Assembly (NCBI RefSeq): GCF_000719475.1
Contig: NZ_JOGO01000028.1
Span: 9,342 to 73,341, forward strand
Length of the DNA: 64,000 nt
Origin: Streptomyces sp. NRRL F-5630
GTDB taxonomy: Bacteria; Actinomycetota; Actinomycetes; Streptomycetales; Streptomycetaceae
Direction of reading: 5' to 3'
Under the pieces are notes generated by a model that searched no databases, was not told where the DNA came from, and saw only the letters and a list, made by a program, of their open reading frames with translations. Positions 25,273 through 33,883 of the stretch are shown here, piece by piece. Position 1 is the stretch's first letter. Every line of letters begins with the position of its first letter. The translations under genes and the position numbers were made by a program.

Positions 25273-26481
25273 TCAGACCGCCGGCCTGTCCGTCGCCGCG
25301 GCCTCGCGCGCCGAGACGAAGGCCGCGACGGCACGGTCCACGTCCTCGGCCGAGTGGGCCGCCGAGAGCTGCACGCGGATGCGCGCCCGCCCCTGCGGCA
25401 CGACCGGGTACGAGAACGCGGTCACGTACACGCCGCGTTCGAGCAGCAGCTCCGCCATGCGCCCCGCGAGGGCCGCGTCGTGGAACATGACCGGCACGAT
25501 GGGGTGCTCGCCGGGCAGCAGCTCGAAGCCCGCCTCGCTCATCGCCGCACGGAAGCGCGCGGTGTTCTCGCGCAGCCGTACGCGCTGGTCCGAGGCGCCT
25601 TCGAGGAGGTCGAGGACCTTGAGGGAGGCGCCCGCGATGACCGGCGCGAGGCTGTTCGAGAAGAGGTAGGGGCGCGAGCGCTGGCGCAGCAGCGCGACGA
25701 TCTCGGCCCGCGCGGCCACGTACCCGCCCGAGGCCCCGCCCAGCGCCTTGCCGAGCGTGCCCGTGAGGATGTCGACGCGGTCGCTCACCCCGGCCAGCTC
25801 CGGGGTGCCGCGTCCGTTCTCGCCGACGAAGCCGACCGCGTGCGAGTCGTCGACCATGACCATCGCGTCGTAGCGCTCGGCGAGGTCGCAGATCTCGCGC
25901 AGCGGGGCGAGGTAGCCGTCCATCGAGAAGACGCCGTCGGTGACGACGAGGCGGCGGCGCGCGTCGCCCGCCTCCTTCAGGCGCTGCTCCAGCTCCGCCA
26001 TGTCACGGTTCGCGTACCGCAGCCGGCGCGCCTTCGACAGGCGGATGCCGTCGATGATCGAGGCGTGGTTGAGGGCGTCCGAGATGACGGCGTCCTCGGG
26101 GCCGAGCAGCGTCTCGAAGACACCGCCGTTGGCGTCGAAGCACGAGGAGTAGAGGATCGTGTCCTCCTGCCCGAGGAACGCGGACAGGCGCCCCTCCAGC
26201 TCCTTGTGCACCTCCTGCGTGCCGCAGATGAAGCGGACCGAGGCCATGCCGTAGCCCCAGCGGTCGAGCGCCGCGTGCCCGGCGGCGATGACCTCGGGGT
26301 CGTCGGCGAGGCCGAGGTAGTTGTTGGCGCAGAAGTTGAGCACCTCGCCGGGCAGGCCCCCGGCGGTGACGTCGACGGTCGCGGACTGCGGGGTGCCGAT
26401 GACGCGCTCGGGCTTGTACAGGCCCTCGGCGGCGATCTCGTCGAGAGTGGTACGCAACTGGTCGCGCACGGAACCGAACAT
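25273..26481 (-). CDS. kbl: Glycine C-acetyltransferase (2-amino-3-ketobutyrate CoA ligase)
   Basis: A 402-residue PLP enzyme of the alpha-oxoamine synthase family that cleaves 2-amino-3-ketobutyrate with CoA to glycine and acetyl-CoA. Recognisable parts are [43 protein letters not shown] (Asp and His of the cofactor site) and the Schiff-base Lys in [14 protein letters not shown]. Length and motifs match Kbl better than the related BioF or HemA. GGAGGAAT precedes the ATG at 26481. It lies 61 bp downstream of tdh, which makes its substrate, so the pair is the threonine-to-glycine pathway. Confidence 0.95.
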   Translation of the reverse strand: MFGSVRDQLRTTLDEIAAEGLYKPERVIGTPQSATVDVTAGGLPGEVLNFCANNYLGLADDPEVIAAGHAALDRWGYGMASVRFICGTQEVHKELEGRLSAFLGQEDTILYSSCFDANGGVFETLLGPEDAVISDALNHASIIDGIRLSKARRLRYANRDMAELEQRLKEAGDARRRLVVTDGVFSMDGYLAPLREICDLAERYDAMVMVDDSHAVGFVGENGRGTPELAGVSDRVDILTGTLGKALGGASGGYVAARAEIVALLRQRSRPYLFSNSLAPVIAGASLKVLDLLEGASDQRVRLRENTARFRAAMSEAGFELLPGEHPIVPVMFHDAALAGRMAELLLERGVYVTAFSYPVVPQGRARIRVQLSAAHSAEDVDRAVAAFVSAREAAATDRPAV

Positions 26482-26542
26482 GGGGGATTCCTCCGGAGGA
26501 TGGATGCGGGCGGTACGAAGGTTCAGGCCGCGGGGGAACGGC

Positions 26543-27571
26543 TCACGCGGTCCAGTCCATGACGACCTTGCCGCCGTGCCCGCTCGCGGCGTCCGCGAAC
26601 GCGGCCTCGAACTCGGCGGCCGGGTAGCGGCCCGTGATGACGGGGGCCAGGTCAAGACCGCCTTCGAGGAGGACGGACATCGCGTACCACGTCTCGAACA
26701 TCTCACGGCCGTAGATGCCCTTGATCGTGATCATCGAGGTGACGATCCGGGCCCAGTCGACGGCGAACTCCTGCGCGGGCAGGCCGAGCATCGCGATCTT
26801 GCCGCCGTGCGTCATGTTGGCGAGCATGTCGCGCATCGCGGCCGGGTTCCCGGACATCTCCAGGCCGACGTCGAAGCCCTCGCGCAGGCCGAGGAGCCGC
26901 TGGCCGTCCGCGAGGGAGGCCGAGGAGACGTCGAGGGCGAGATCCGCGCCGACCTTGCGGGCCAGGTCGAGCCGCGCCTCGCTCACGTCGCTGACCGCCA
27001 CATTGCGCGCCCCGGCGTGCTTGGCGACGGCCGCGGCCATGAGCCCGATGGGGCCCGCGCCCGTGATGACCACGTCCTCGCCGACGAGCGGGAAGGAGAG
27101 CGCGGTGTGCACGGCGTTGCCGAAGGGGTCGAAGATCGCGGCGATGTCGAGGTCGACCGGCTTGCGGTGCACCCACACGTTGGAGGCCGGGAGCACGACG
27201 TACTCGGCGAAGCAGCCGTCGCGCCCGACGCCCAGCCCGACCGTGGCGCGGCACAGGTGGCGGCGGCCCGCGAGGCAGTTGCGGCACGTGCCGCACACGA
27301 GGTGGCCCTCACCGCTGACGAGGTTCCCCACCTCGATGCCGTTGACGTCGCGGCCCACCGAGACGACCTCGCCCGAGAACTCGTGACCGACGACGAGCGG
27401 CGCGCTGACGGCCTGCTGGGCCCAGCCGTCCCAGGCCCGGATGTGCAGGTCCGTGCCGCAGATCCCGGTGCGCAGCACCTTGATGAGCACGTCCCCGGGA
27501 CCGGCCTCGGGCTCCGGGACCTCCACGAGGCTCAGACCCGGCGCCGCCTTCTCCTTGACCAGTGCCTTCAC
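26543..27571 (-). CDS. tdh: L-threonine 3-dehydrogenase
   Basis: A 342-residue zinc-dependent medium-chain dehydrogenase oxidising L-threonine to 2-amino-3-ketobutyrate with NAD. The catalytic Cys is in [17 protein letters not shown] gives the next ligand, and [15 protein letters not shown] is the four-Cys structural zinc lobe. The nucleotide fold has [11 protein letters not shown]. The start is a GTG with GAGGAG about ten bases upstream. It heads the tdh-kbl operon. The 225 bp upstream contain its promoter and no gene. Confidence 0.95.
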   Translation of the reverse strand: MKALVKEKAAPGLSLVEVPEPEAGPGDVLIKVLRTGICGTDLHIRAWDGWAQQAVSAPLVVGHEFSGEVVSVGRDVNGIEVGNLVSGEGHLVCGTCRNCLAGRRHLCRATVGLGVGRDGCFAEYVVLPASNVWVHRKPVDLDIAAIFDPFGNAVHTALSFPLVGEDVVITGAGPIGLMAAAVAKHAGARNVAVSDVSEARLDLARKVGADLALDVSSASLADGQRLLGLREGFDVGLEMSGNPAAMRDMLANMTHGGKIAMLGLPAQEFAVDWARIVTSMITIKGIYGREMFETWYAMSVLLEGGLDLAPVITGRYPAAEFEAAFADAASGHGGKVVMDWTA

Positions 27572-27764
27572 TCCGGTGGCTCCTCTTCTGTGCGCGCCGC
27601 ACCGCGCGACCGGCGGACCGGCGGGTACGGAGGGGTGGGGGACAGCCGCGGCCCGACAGGGCGCGCACGACCGGCATCAAGATCCTGCCGCCCCGCACAC
27701 CACCAGGTCCATCGAGGTTTTCTTAACCGCGCCTGCGGCTTTCCTACAGGCTGCGGGCACCCGG

Positions 27765-27783
27765 CGGCGTGCGCGGCACGCCG
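27765..27783 (-). terminator. Hairpin after the GNAT gene
   Basis: CGGCGTG (27765-27771) and CACGCCG (27777-27783) form a perfect 7-bp stem with a 5-base loop, 13 bp after the stop at 27797. Confidence 0.4.
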
Positions 27784-27796
27784 TCCCCGCCGGTGC

Positions 27797-28357
27797 TCAG
27801 CGCGGCGGCAGGTCGTTCAGGATGATCTGGAAGAGCCGGTGGTCGCGCCAGGCGCCGTTGATGTGGAGCATCCGCGGAGCGACGCCGAACTCGGTGAACC
27901 CGGCCTTGGCGAGGACGCGCTGCGAGGCGAGGTTGTCGAGCAGCGTCCCGGCCTCCACACGGTGCAGGCCGAGCACCTCGTCCGCGTAGCGGACGACGAA
28001 GGCGGCGGCGGCGCCGGTCAGGCCGCGGCCCGCGTACTCCCCGTCGACCCAATAGCCGAGGTTCGCGCTGTTGAGCGGGCCGCGCGCGACGTGCGTGAGC
28101 GTGATCGTGCCGACGATCCGCTCCTCGTCCACGAACACCCAGCCGAAGAGCGCCCCGGCCTCCTGCGCGGCGAGCTGGTTCGCGAGCCGCTCGCGCTGCC
28201 CGGCGAGCGTGTAGAACTCCTCCGTCCGCACCGGCTCGAACGGCTGGAGGTGGGAGCGGTTGCGCACGTAGGCGTCGAGCAGCGCGGGGGCGTCGCCTCC
28301 GGCGAGCGGGCGCAGGAGGATACCCCCGGGGAGGATGGTGTGATCATCGTTCGCCAT
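27797..28357 (-). CDS. GNAT-family acetyltransferase, RimJ/RimL-like
   Basis: A 186-residue acetyl-CoA-dependent N-acetyltransferase. The order LLRPLAGGDAPALL, IGY-type strand (NLGYWVDGEYAGRGLTGAAAAFVV, holding the acetyl-CoA pyrophosphate loop) and VEAGTLLDNLASQRVLAKAGF is that of the ribosomal-protein N-acetyltransferase (RimJ/RimL) group. The acceptor is unknown and could be a protein N-terminus, an antibiotic or a small amine. It lies between the tdh promoter and the sugar ABC operon and appears to be a single-gene unit. Confidence 0.87.
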   Translation of the reverse strand: MANDDHTILPGGILLRPLAGGDAPALLDAYVRNRSHLQPFEPVRTEEFYTLAGQRERLANQLAAQEAGALFGWVFVDEERIVGTITLTHVARGPLNSANLGYWVDGEYAGRGLTGAAAAFVVRYADEVLGLHRVEAGTLLDNLASQRVLAKAGFTEFGVAPRMLHINGAWRDHRLFQIILNDLPPR

Positions 28358-28439
28358 GTCGGGAGGCTATCCGACCAGCCGGAACGCCGTACGGGCCCGG
28401 GCGCGGCCCTCGGCCCGCCCGGCCCCGTGCCGCGTGCGC

Positions 28440-29381
28440 TCACTGCCCCCCGAGGCCCGTCGTCGCGACGGACTTCACGATCTGGCGCTGGAAGACCATG
28501 AAGACGAGCACGAGCGGCAGTGAGGCGAGCATCGCCGCCGCGGCGGACTGCGCGTACTGGAGTCCGTAGGAGTCCTTCACCGTCGAGAGTCCCACCGGGA
28601 GCGTCATGAGGTCCGGGTCGCTCGTGCTGACGAAGGGCCACAGGAAGTTGTTCCAGGTCGTGATGAACACGAAGATCGCGACGGCCGCGAGGATGGGGCG
28701 CGACAGCGGCAGCACGATGCTCCGGAAGACGCGCAGGCTCCCGGCTCCGTCGATGCGTGCCGCCTCCTCCAGTTCACGCGGCACCCCGTCGAAGAAGCGC
28801 TTCAGGATGAACACCATCGCGGGCGCCACGACCTGCGGCAGGATCACCGCCCAGTAGGTGTCGGCGAGGCGGGCCGTGATCATCTCGCGGAACAGCGGCA
28901 CGATGAGGATCTGCGGCGGCACCATGATCGACGCGAGGGTCAGCGCGAGGAGCGCCTTGCGGCCCCGGAAGAGGGTCCGCGAGAAGCCGTAGGCGGCGAG
29001 CGCCGACACGGCGACGGTCAGCGCCGTCACGACGACCGTGACGAGCAGGCTGTTGAACGCCCACAGCGGCAGGTTCCCCTGGCCGAGGATCTCGCGGTAC
29101 GCGCCGAGCGTGAAGCCGTGCGCGGGTATCCAGCCGTCGTCGGGGGTCGCCGCGTCCGTCTCGCTCTTGAAGGACGTCACGAGCCCCCACGCGAGCGGCA
29201 GCAGCCACAGCACGGTCGCCGCGAGCAGGACGAGGAGCGCGACGATCTTCGGGAGCGGCCCCGAGCCGAGCACGGGCCCGGGGCGTACGGAGAAGCGCTG
29301 CCCGCGCGGGACCGGCCGGGGCGGGCGGCGGGACGCGGCCACGGGCGGTCGCCCGGCGGAGGGAACGGTCGGGGTGCTCAT
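28440..29381 (-). CDS. Sugar ABC transporter permease (MalG type)
   Basis: A 313-residue inner-membrane protein with six hydrophobic segments. The cytoplasmic EAA loop reads LEEAARIDGAGSLRVF, the contact point for the ATPase, and is in the position typical of the second permease (MalG) of carbohydrate importers. It lies 3 bp after the other permease gene and completes the operon GH2-binding protein-MalF-MalG. No ATPase gene is here; streptomycetes often share one (MsiK-like) among such importers. Confidence 0.92.
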   Translation of the reverse strand: MSTPTVPSAGRPPVAASRRPPRPVPRGQRFSVRPGPVLGSGPLPKIVALLVLLAATVLWLLPLAWGLVTSFKSETDAATPDDGWIPAHGFTLGAYREILGQGNLPLWAFNSLLVTVVVTALTVAVSALAAYGFSRTLFRGRKALLALTLASIMVPPQILIVPLFREMITARLADTYWAVILPQVVAPAMVFILKRFFDGVPRELEEAARIDGAGSLRVFRSIVLPLSRPILAAVAIFVFITTWNNFLWPFVSTSDPDLMTLPVGLSTVKDSYGLQYAQSAAAAMLASLPLVLVFMVFQRQIVKSVATTGLGGQ

Positions 29382-29384
29382 GTG

Positions 29385-30347
29385 TCACGCCTCCTTGCGC
29401 GAGAAGAGCTTGAACTGCGCGAGCGACAGGATGACGAGGATCGCGAAGAAGACGTACGAGACGGCCGAGGCGTAGCCGAGCCGGTAGCCGGTGAAGCCGG
29501 TGTCGTAGATGTACTCCAGGATCGGCCGCGTCGAGCCGTTCGGGCCGCCGCGCGTCAAAAGGTAGATCTGGTCGAACACCTTGAGCGAGGCGAGGACCTG
29601 GAGCACGGCGATGAGCCCCGTCGTGCGCCTGAGCTGGGGCAGGGTGATGGACCACAGGCGCCGCCAGGCGCCCGCGCCGTCGAGCGCGGCGGCCTCGTAG
29701 AGGTGGTCGGGCACGGCTTGGAGAGCGGCGAGGTAGAGCAGGAAGTTGAAGCCCGCCGTCCACCACACCGTGACGAGGACGACCGCGTACATCGCCCACT
29801 TCTCGTCGACGAGCCAGCCGACGCCGTCCAGCCCGATCGCGTGGAGGAAGTTGTTGACCAGTCCCAGATCGGGCTGGAACATCATCGACCACACCTGCCA
29901 CACGACGGCGACGGGCAGCACGTACGGCGCGAAGAACGCGAACCGCCACAGCCACTGTCCCGGCAGGTTCGCGTGCACGAGCAGCGCCATCGCGAGCGCG
30001 AGCACGACGAGCGGTACGGAGGAGAGCACCGTGAAGACGGCGGTGTTGCCGAGGCTCTTCCAGACCTCGGGGTCGGTGAGCGCCTCGGCGTAGTTGCCGA
30101 GCCCGGCGAAGGAGCTGTCGCCGTGCCCGGTCAGGCTCGCGTCCGTGAAGCTCATCCAGAGCCCGTAGACGAGCGGGACGAGCAGGAAGAGCCCGAAGAA
30201 GAGCAGGAAGGGGGCGACGAAGAGGCCGCCCGAGCCGCTGCGGGGGGAGCGGGCCGCGGGACCGCGCGTGGCCGCGCGGGCGGCCCCGGCGGAGGAGGTG
30301 GCTTCGGCGGCGGGGGTCGCCGGGCCCGTGGTGGGGACCGTACTCAT
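29385..30347 (-). CDS. Sugar ABC transporter permease (MalF type)
   Basis: A 320-residue permease with a Ser/Ala/Thr-rich N-terminal extension (about 40 residues) followed by six membrane segments, beginning LFVAPFLLFFGLFLLVPL. Its EAA loop is LYEAAALDGAGAWRRLWS. The ATG at 30347 is preceded by GAAAGG at a suitable distance; a much longer open frame upstream belongs to the shadow of the binding-protein gene. It works as a heterodimer with the neighbouring permease. Confidence 0.92.
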   Translation of the reverse strand: MSTVPTTGPATPAAEATSSAGAARAATRGPAARSPRSGSGGLFVAPFLLFFGLFLLVPLVYGLWMSFTDASLTGHGDSSFAGLGNYAEALTDPEVWKSLGNTAVFTVLSSVPLVVLALAMALLVHANLPGQWLWRFAFFAPYVLPVAVVWQVWSMMFQPDLGLVNNFLHAIGLDGVGWLVDEKWAMYAVVLVTVWWTAGFNFLLYLAALQAVPDHLYEAAALDGAGAWRRLWSITLPQLRRTTGLIAVLQVLASLKVFDQIYLLTRGGPNGSTRPILEYIYDTGFTGYRLGYASAVSYVFFAILVILSLAQFKLFSRKEA

Positions 30348-30370
30348 CGTTGAGTGCCTTTCTGTCCCGG

Positions 30371-31681
30371 TCAGGCCGGATTGGGCTTGGAGAGGAAGAA
30401 GTCGAGGCCGGAGAGCATCTCGGCGACCGCCCCCCGCGCGGAGTCGGCACCTCGCACCCCTTGCAGGAGGGCACTGCACATCCGCGCCTGGAAGTCCGAG
30501 CCGGCGCCCGTGAACCACGCGGGCGGGTCGATCGCGGGATGCTCCGCCGCCGGTGCGTACGAGGACTGCGGGTCGAGCTTCGCGTACGCCTTCGAACCGA
30601 CGACCGGCAGGTAGGCGGGGATGTGGCCCGCCCGCGCCCACGTCATGCTGCCTTTGAGGAGTTCGGCCACGAGCCGGTGGGCGGCGCGCCGCCGTCCTTC
30701 GTCGGCGCTGTCCTGGTGCGGCAGCACGAAGGAGTGGCTGTCGGCGTACGAGGCGGGGGAGCCGAACAGGGTCGGCATCGGCGAGGCCCCGAGGTCGAAC
30801 TTCGCGCCCTGGAACGTGGGCAGTTCCCACTCGCCCGAGAAGATGAAGGGCGACTGCCCCGTGGTGAAGGCGGCGACCCCGGCGGGGTAGTCCATCGACC
30901 GGGAGTCGACGGCCACCTTCGTGAAGAACTCCACCACCTCGGTCATCTTGTCCCGGTCGACCCCCGGCTTCCCGCCCGACAGGTCGAACGCCCCGCCGGT
31001 CTGGCTGTAGAGACCCCAGAACATGCGCCAGGCCTGCGCCGTGTCGTTGAACAGGCCCATGACCGGGCCCAGTTTGCCCTTCCTTCCACGCAGTCGCTCG
31101 GCCGTCTCCAGGAAGTGAGCGGGCGACTCGGGCGGCAGGAGCCGCCCGTCGCTGTCGAGCAGCCCGGCCTTGTCCATGACGGTGCGGTCGTAGAAGACGA
31201 CGAAGGGGTGGGTGTCGAAGGGGATCGCGTACGGCTGCTTCTCGAACCGTCCGAGGGCGCGCACGCGCGGGTTGACCTGCTCCTGCGGGACGCCGAACTC
31301 TTCGAGGAGCGCGGTGTCCCAGGGGTCGAGCAGGCCGCCCGGTGCGTACCCGGCGAGTCGCGAGAGGTGCATGATCGCGAGGTCGGGGGCGCGACCGCCC
31401 GCCGAGGCCATCGCGAGCTTCGTGTAGTACGCGGCGCCCCAGTCCAGGACCGTGTCGTCGGGGTCGAGCCCGGGGACGTCCTCGCGCACCTTCGCGAGCA
31501 TCCGGCGCATGAGCGCCCCGTCGCCGCCCTGGAAGAGGTGCCAGAAGCGCACCCTGCCCGGCGAGGAGGACACCGAGCCCGCCACCGAGTCGCAGGCGGC
31601 GAGGGCGGGGGCGAGCGCGGCGGCCGAGAGCCCGGCGAGGGCGCCGCGCAGCAGACCGCGTCTGGTGGTCGTCACGCTCAC
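30371..31681 (-). CDS. Extracellular sugar-binding lipoprotein
   Basis: A 436-residue solute-binding protein of the MalE/CUT1 type. The N-terminus has the twin-Arg pattern TTRRGLLRG, a hydrophobic stretch and a lipobox (LAAC at about residue 29), so it is a lipoprotein on the outer face of the membrane, possibly exported by Tat. FWHLFQGGDG and the later WELPTFQGAKFDLGASPMP are typical of the family. It starts with GTG at 31681, overlapping the glycosidase stop by 4 bp. It should deliver an oligosaccharide to the two permeases downstream. Confidence 0.9.
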   Translation of the reverse strand: MSVTTTRRGLLRGALAGLSAAALAPALAACDSVAGSVSSSPGRVRFWHLFQGGDGALMRRMLAKVREDVPGLDPDDTVLDWGAAYYTKLAMASAGGRAPDLAIMHLSRLAGYAPGGLLDPWDTALLEEFGVPQEQVNPRVRALGRFEKQPYAIPFDTHPFVVFYDRTVMDKAGLLDSDGRLLPPESPAHFLETAERLRGRKGKLGPVMGLFNDTAQAWRMFWGLYSQTGGAFDLSGGKPGVDRDKMTEVVEFFTKVAVDSRSMDYPAGVAAFTTGQSPFIFSGEWELPTFQGAKFDLGASPMPTLFGSPASYADSHSFVLPHQDSADEGRRRAAHRLVAELLKGSMTWARAGHIPAYLPVVGSKAYAKLDPQSSYAPAAEHPAIDPPAWFTGAGSDFQARMCSALLQGVRGADSARGAVAEMLSGLDFFLSKPNPA

Positions 31682-33558
31682 CGCTCCTCTCCCGCGGCGC
31701 TCCCCGTGCTGCCCAGCTCATAGGCGGCGGGGCGCAGTTGGGCCTCCCGCACCCGGCTCACGTCGAGCTTGTCCGAGCGGTCGAAGCGGTAGACGCCGTT
31801 CTGCTCCTGGAAGACATCGGTGAGCTGCGTGTAGCAGTAGCCGAACATGAGCGGGTCGTCGAGCAGGACCCCGGTGAGCCCGGCGAAGCGCGCGTGGAAC
31901 TCCTCCTCGTCGCGCGGCCGTTGCCCGTACCCCCACGAGACGTCGCGGTCCTCGCCCGCCGCCGCGGCTTCCTCCGGGTTCCACCAGATGCCGCCGAACT
32001 CGCTGACGAAGTAGGGCTGTCCGCGATACGGGAGCGACCACACCCGGTCCGGTTCCTCGGGGTTGACGAACGGTTTGTCGTCGGCGAGCCCCGCCATCTG
32101 CCGCGCGAAGGCGGCGGGGTCCTGCTCGTAGGTGTGCGCGTCGTACACGTCCGTCTCGGCGACACGGTGCGCGTAGCCGGAGGCGTCGATCACCGGGCGC
32201 GAGGAGTCGGCGGCCTTCGTCGCGAGGAACATCGCCCGTGTCACGTCGTCGAGTTGGGTGCGGCGGTCGTGGAGGAGCTGGTGCGTCTCGTTGAGCGGGC
32301 ACCAGCCGACGATCGAGGGGTGCGCCTGGTCCCGCTCGACGGCCTCCAGCCACTGGTGCACGAAACCGGCGGTCGGTCGCTGGTTGTCCCAGGCCGTGCC
32401 GCCGCCCGTGTGCGCGCCCCAGTCGCCGAACTCGCCCCACACGAGGTAGCCGAGCCGGTCGGCGTGCCACAGGAAGCGCTCCTCGAAGACCTTCTGGTGC
32501 AGCCGCGCCCCGTTGAAGCCTGCGGCGAGGGAGAGTTCGATGTCGCGCACGAGTGCCGCGTCGTCCGGCGCCGTCATGAGACCGTCCGGGTACCAGCCCT
32601 GGTCGAGCACGAGGCGCTGGAAGACGGGCTCGCCGTTGAGCAGGAACCGCTTCCCGTCGAGCGAGACCGCGCGCAGCCCCGCCGTGCACACGGCCCGGTC
32701 GACGACCTCGCCCTCCGCGTCGGTCACTTCGAGCAGGACGCGGTAGAGGTGCGGGTCCCGGGGCGACCAGGTGCGCTGCCGCGCGGGCGGCACGGTGAGG
32801 ACGAGGCGGGGCGCGAGGTCGAGATCGGCCCGTACGGCCGCCTGCGCGACCGTCCCCTCCGCGTCGAGCAGGCGCGCCCGCACGCGGTGCCCCGGGCGGT
32901 TGGCGGAGAGCGGAAGCTGCAGGTGGAAGCAGCCTCCCGCGAGATCCGGGGTGATACGAGGGCGGCGCAGGTGCACATCGGCGACCGGCTCCAGCCACAC
33001 CGTCTGCCAGATCCCCGTCACCCGCGTGTAGTTGCAGGCGTGGTTGGCGTACTCCGTGGACTGCTTGCCGCGCGCCTGCGGCCCGTGGGCGGCGTCCCGC
33101 GCCCGTACGACGACGACGGCCTCGTCGCCCGGCTCCACGACCCCGCCGAGATCGGCGCTGAACGGGGTGAAGCCCCCGCTGTGGCGCGCCACTTCGGTGC
33201 CGTTGACCCACACCGTCGCGTCGTGGTCGACGGCGCCGAAGTGCAGCACCGGCCGTCGTCCGGCCCACTCGGCGGGGATCGTCACGGTACGGCGGTACCA
33301 CACGGCGTGCAGGAAGTCGGTGTCCCCGATGCCCGACAACTCCGACTCGGGACAGAACGGCACCGTGATCCGCTCGGGCAGTTCCCGCTCGGCGATCCCC
33401 CGTTCGAGGCCGCTGTCCCCGGGGTCGCGCGCGAACTCCCACGTGCCGTTGAGGTTCAGCCACTCCGCACGCGCGAAAGAGGGGCGGGGGTACTCGGGCC
33501 GGGGCACGTCAGGGCCGGCATCGAGCGGATGCGGACAGATGCCGTCGTACTCGGGCAT
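31678..33558 (-). CDS. Glycoside hydrolase family 2 protein (beta-galactosidase/glucuronidase-like)
   Basis: A 626-residue GH2 enzyme with no signal peptide, so it probably acts inside the cell on imported sugar. Domains in order: jelly-roll sugar-binding (WEFARDPGD, VWYRRTVTIP, HFGAVDHDATVWVNG), immunoglobulin-like middle, and a TIM barrel. GWCPLNETH carries the acid/base Glu (N-E) and PYFVSEFGGIWW the nucleophile Glu. The start at 33558 is preceded by GAGGAGAG; an in-frame ATG at 33594 lacks one. It heads the operon with the ABC importer. Beta-galactosidase, beta-glucuronidase and beta-mannosidase activities all remain possible. Confidence 0.9.
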   Translation of the reverse strand: MPEYDGICPHPLDAGPDVPRPEYPRPSFARAEWLNLNGTWEFARDPGDSGLERGIAERELPERITVPFCPESELSGIGDTDFLHAVWYRRTVTIPAEWAGRRPVLHFGAVDHDATVWVNGTEVARHSGGFTPFSADLGGVVEPGDEAVVVVRARDAAHGPQARGKQSTEYANHACNYTRVTGIWQTVWLEPVADVHLRRPRITPDLAGGCFHLQLPLSANRPGHRVRARLLDAEGTVAQAAVRADLDLAPRLVLTVPPARQRTWSPRDPHLYRVLLEVTDAEGEVVDRAVCTAGLRAVSLDGKRFLLNGEPVFQRLVLDQGWYPDGLMTAPDDAALVRDIELSLAAGFNGARLHQKVFEERFLWHADRLGYLVWGEFGDWGAHTGGGTAWDNQRPTAGFVHQWLEAVERDQAHPSIVGWCPLNETHQLLHDRRTQLDDVTRAMFLATKAADSSRPVIDASGYAHRVAETDVYDAHTYEQDPAAFARQMAGLADDKPFVNPEEPDRVWSLPYRGQPYFVSEFGGIWWNPEEAAAAGEDRDVSWGYGQRPRDEEEFHARFAGLTGVLLDDPLMFGYCYTQLTDVFQEQNGVYRFDRSDKLDVSRVREAQLRPAAYELGSTGSAAGEER

Positions 33559-33883
33559 GAACTCTCCTCGCGGGGACACCACTTGGGCCATCACTGGGTG
33601 GGATCACATGTCAGCACCCGCGTTACATCGTTGTAAAGAGGTGGTGACGGGGTTTGCCGCCCGTGAGCGGGAGAGCACGGAACGCACCGTCCCGACACCG
33701 CGGTCGAAAGGGCCGATGCGGGGAGCGCGGAGGCGGGGGAGAGGGGGCGAGGCGCCCGCAAGGGACGCGGGGCGGCGCGTGTCGTGGGCCCGGTCGGTGC
33801 GGGAAGCGCGGCAGCCGGGGCACGCGCACCGCCATGTCGGATTTCCGCCAGCCCAGCCTCCGGGGATGTCGCATGCTGGAGGC
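33559..33883. other. Divergent control region between GH2 operon and alkA
   Basis: 325 bp without a gene. It contains the LacI-type operator near the GH2 side and must hold the promoter of the Ada-AlkA gene on the other side; I see no clear -10/-35 pair or Ada box for the latter. Confidence 0.4.
33623..33636. promoter_or_regulatory. LacI-type operator upstream of the GH2-ABC operon
   Basis: TTACATCGTTGTAA is a 14-bp palindrome with a central CG and only the sixth base pair mismatched, the hallmark of LacI/GalR-family sites. It lies 65 bp upstream of the GH2 start. No LacI gene is in the window nearby. Confidence 0.65.
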
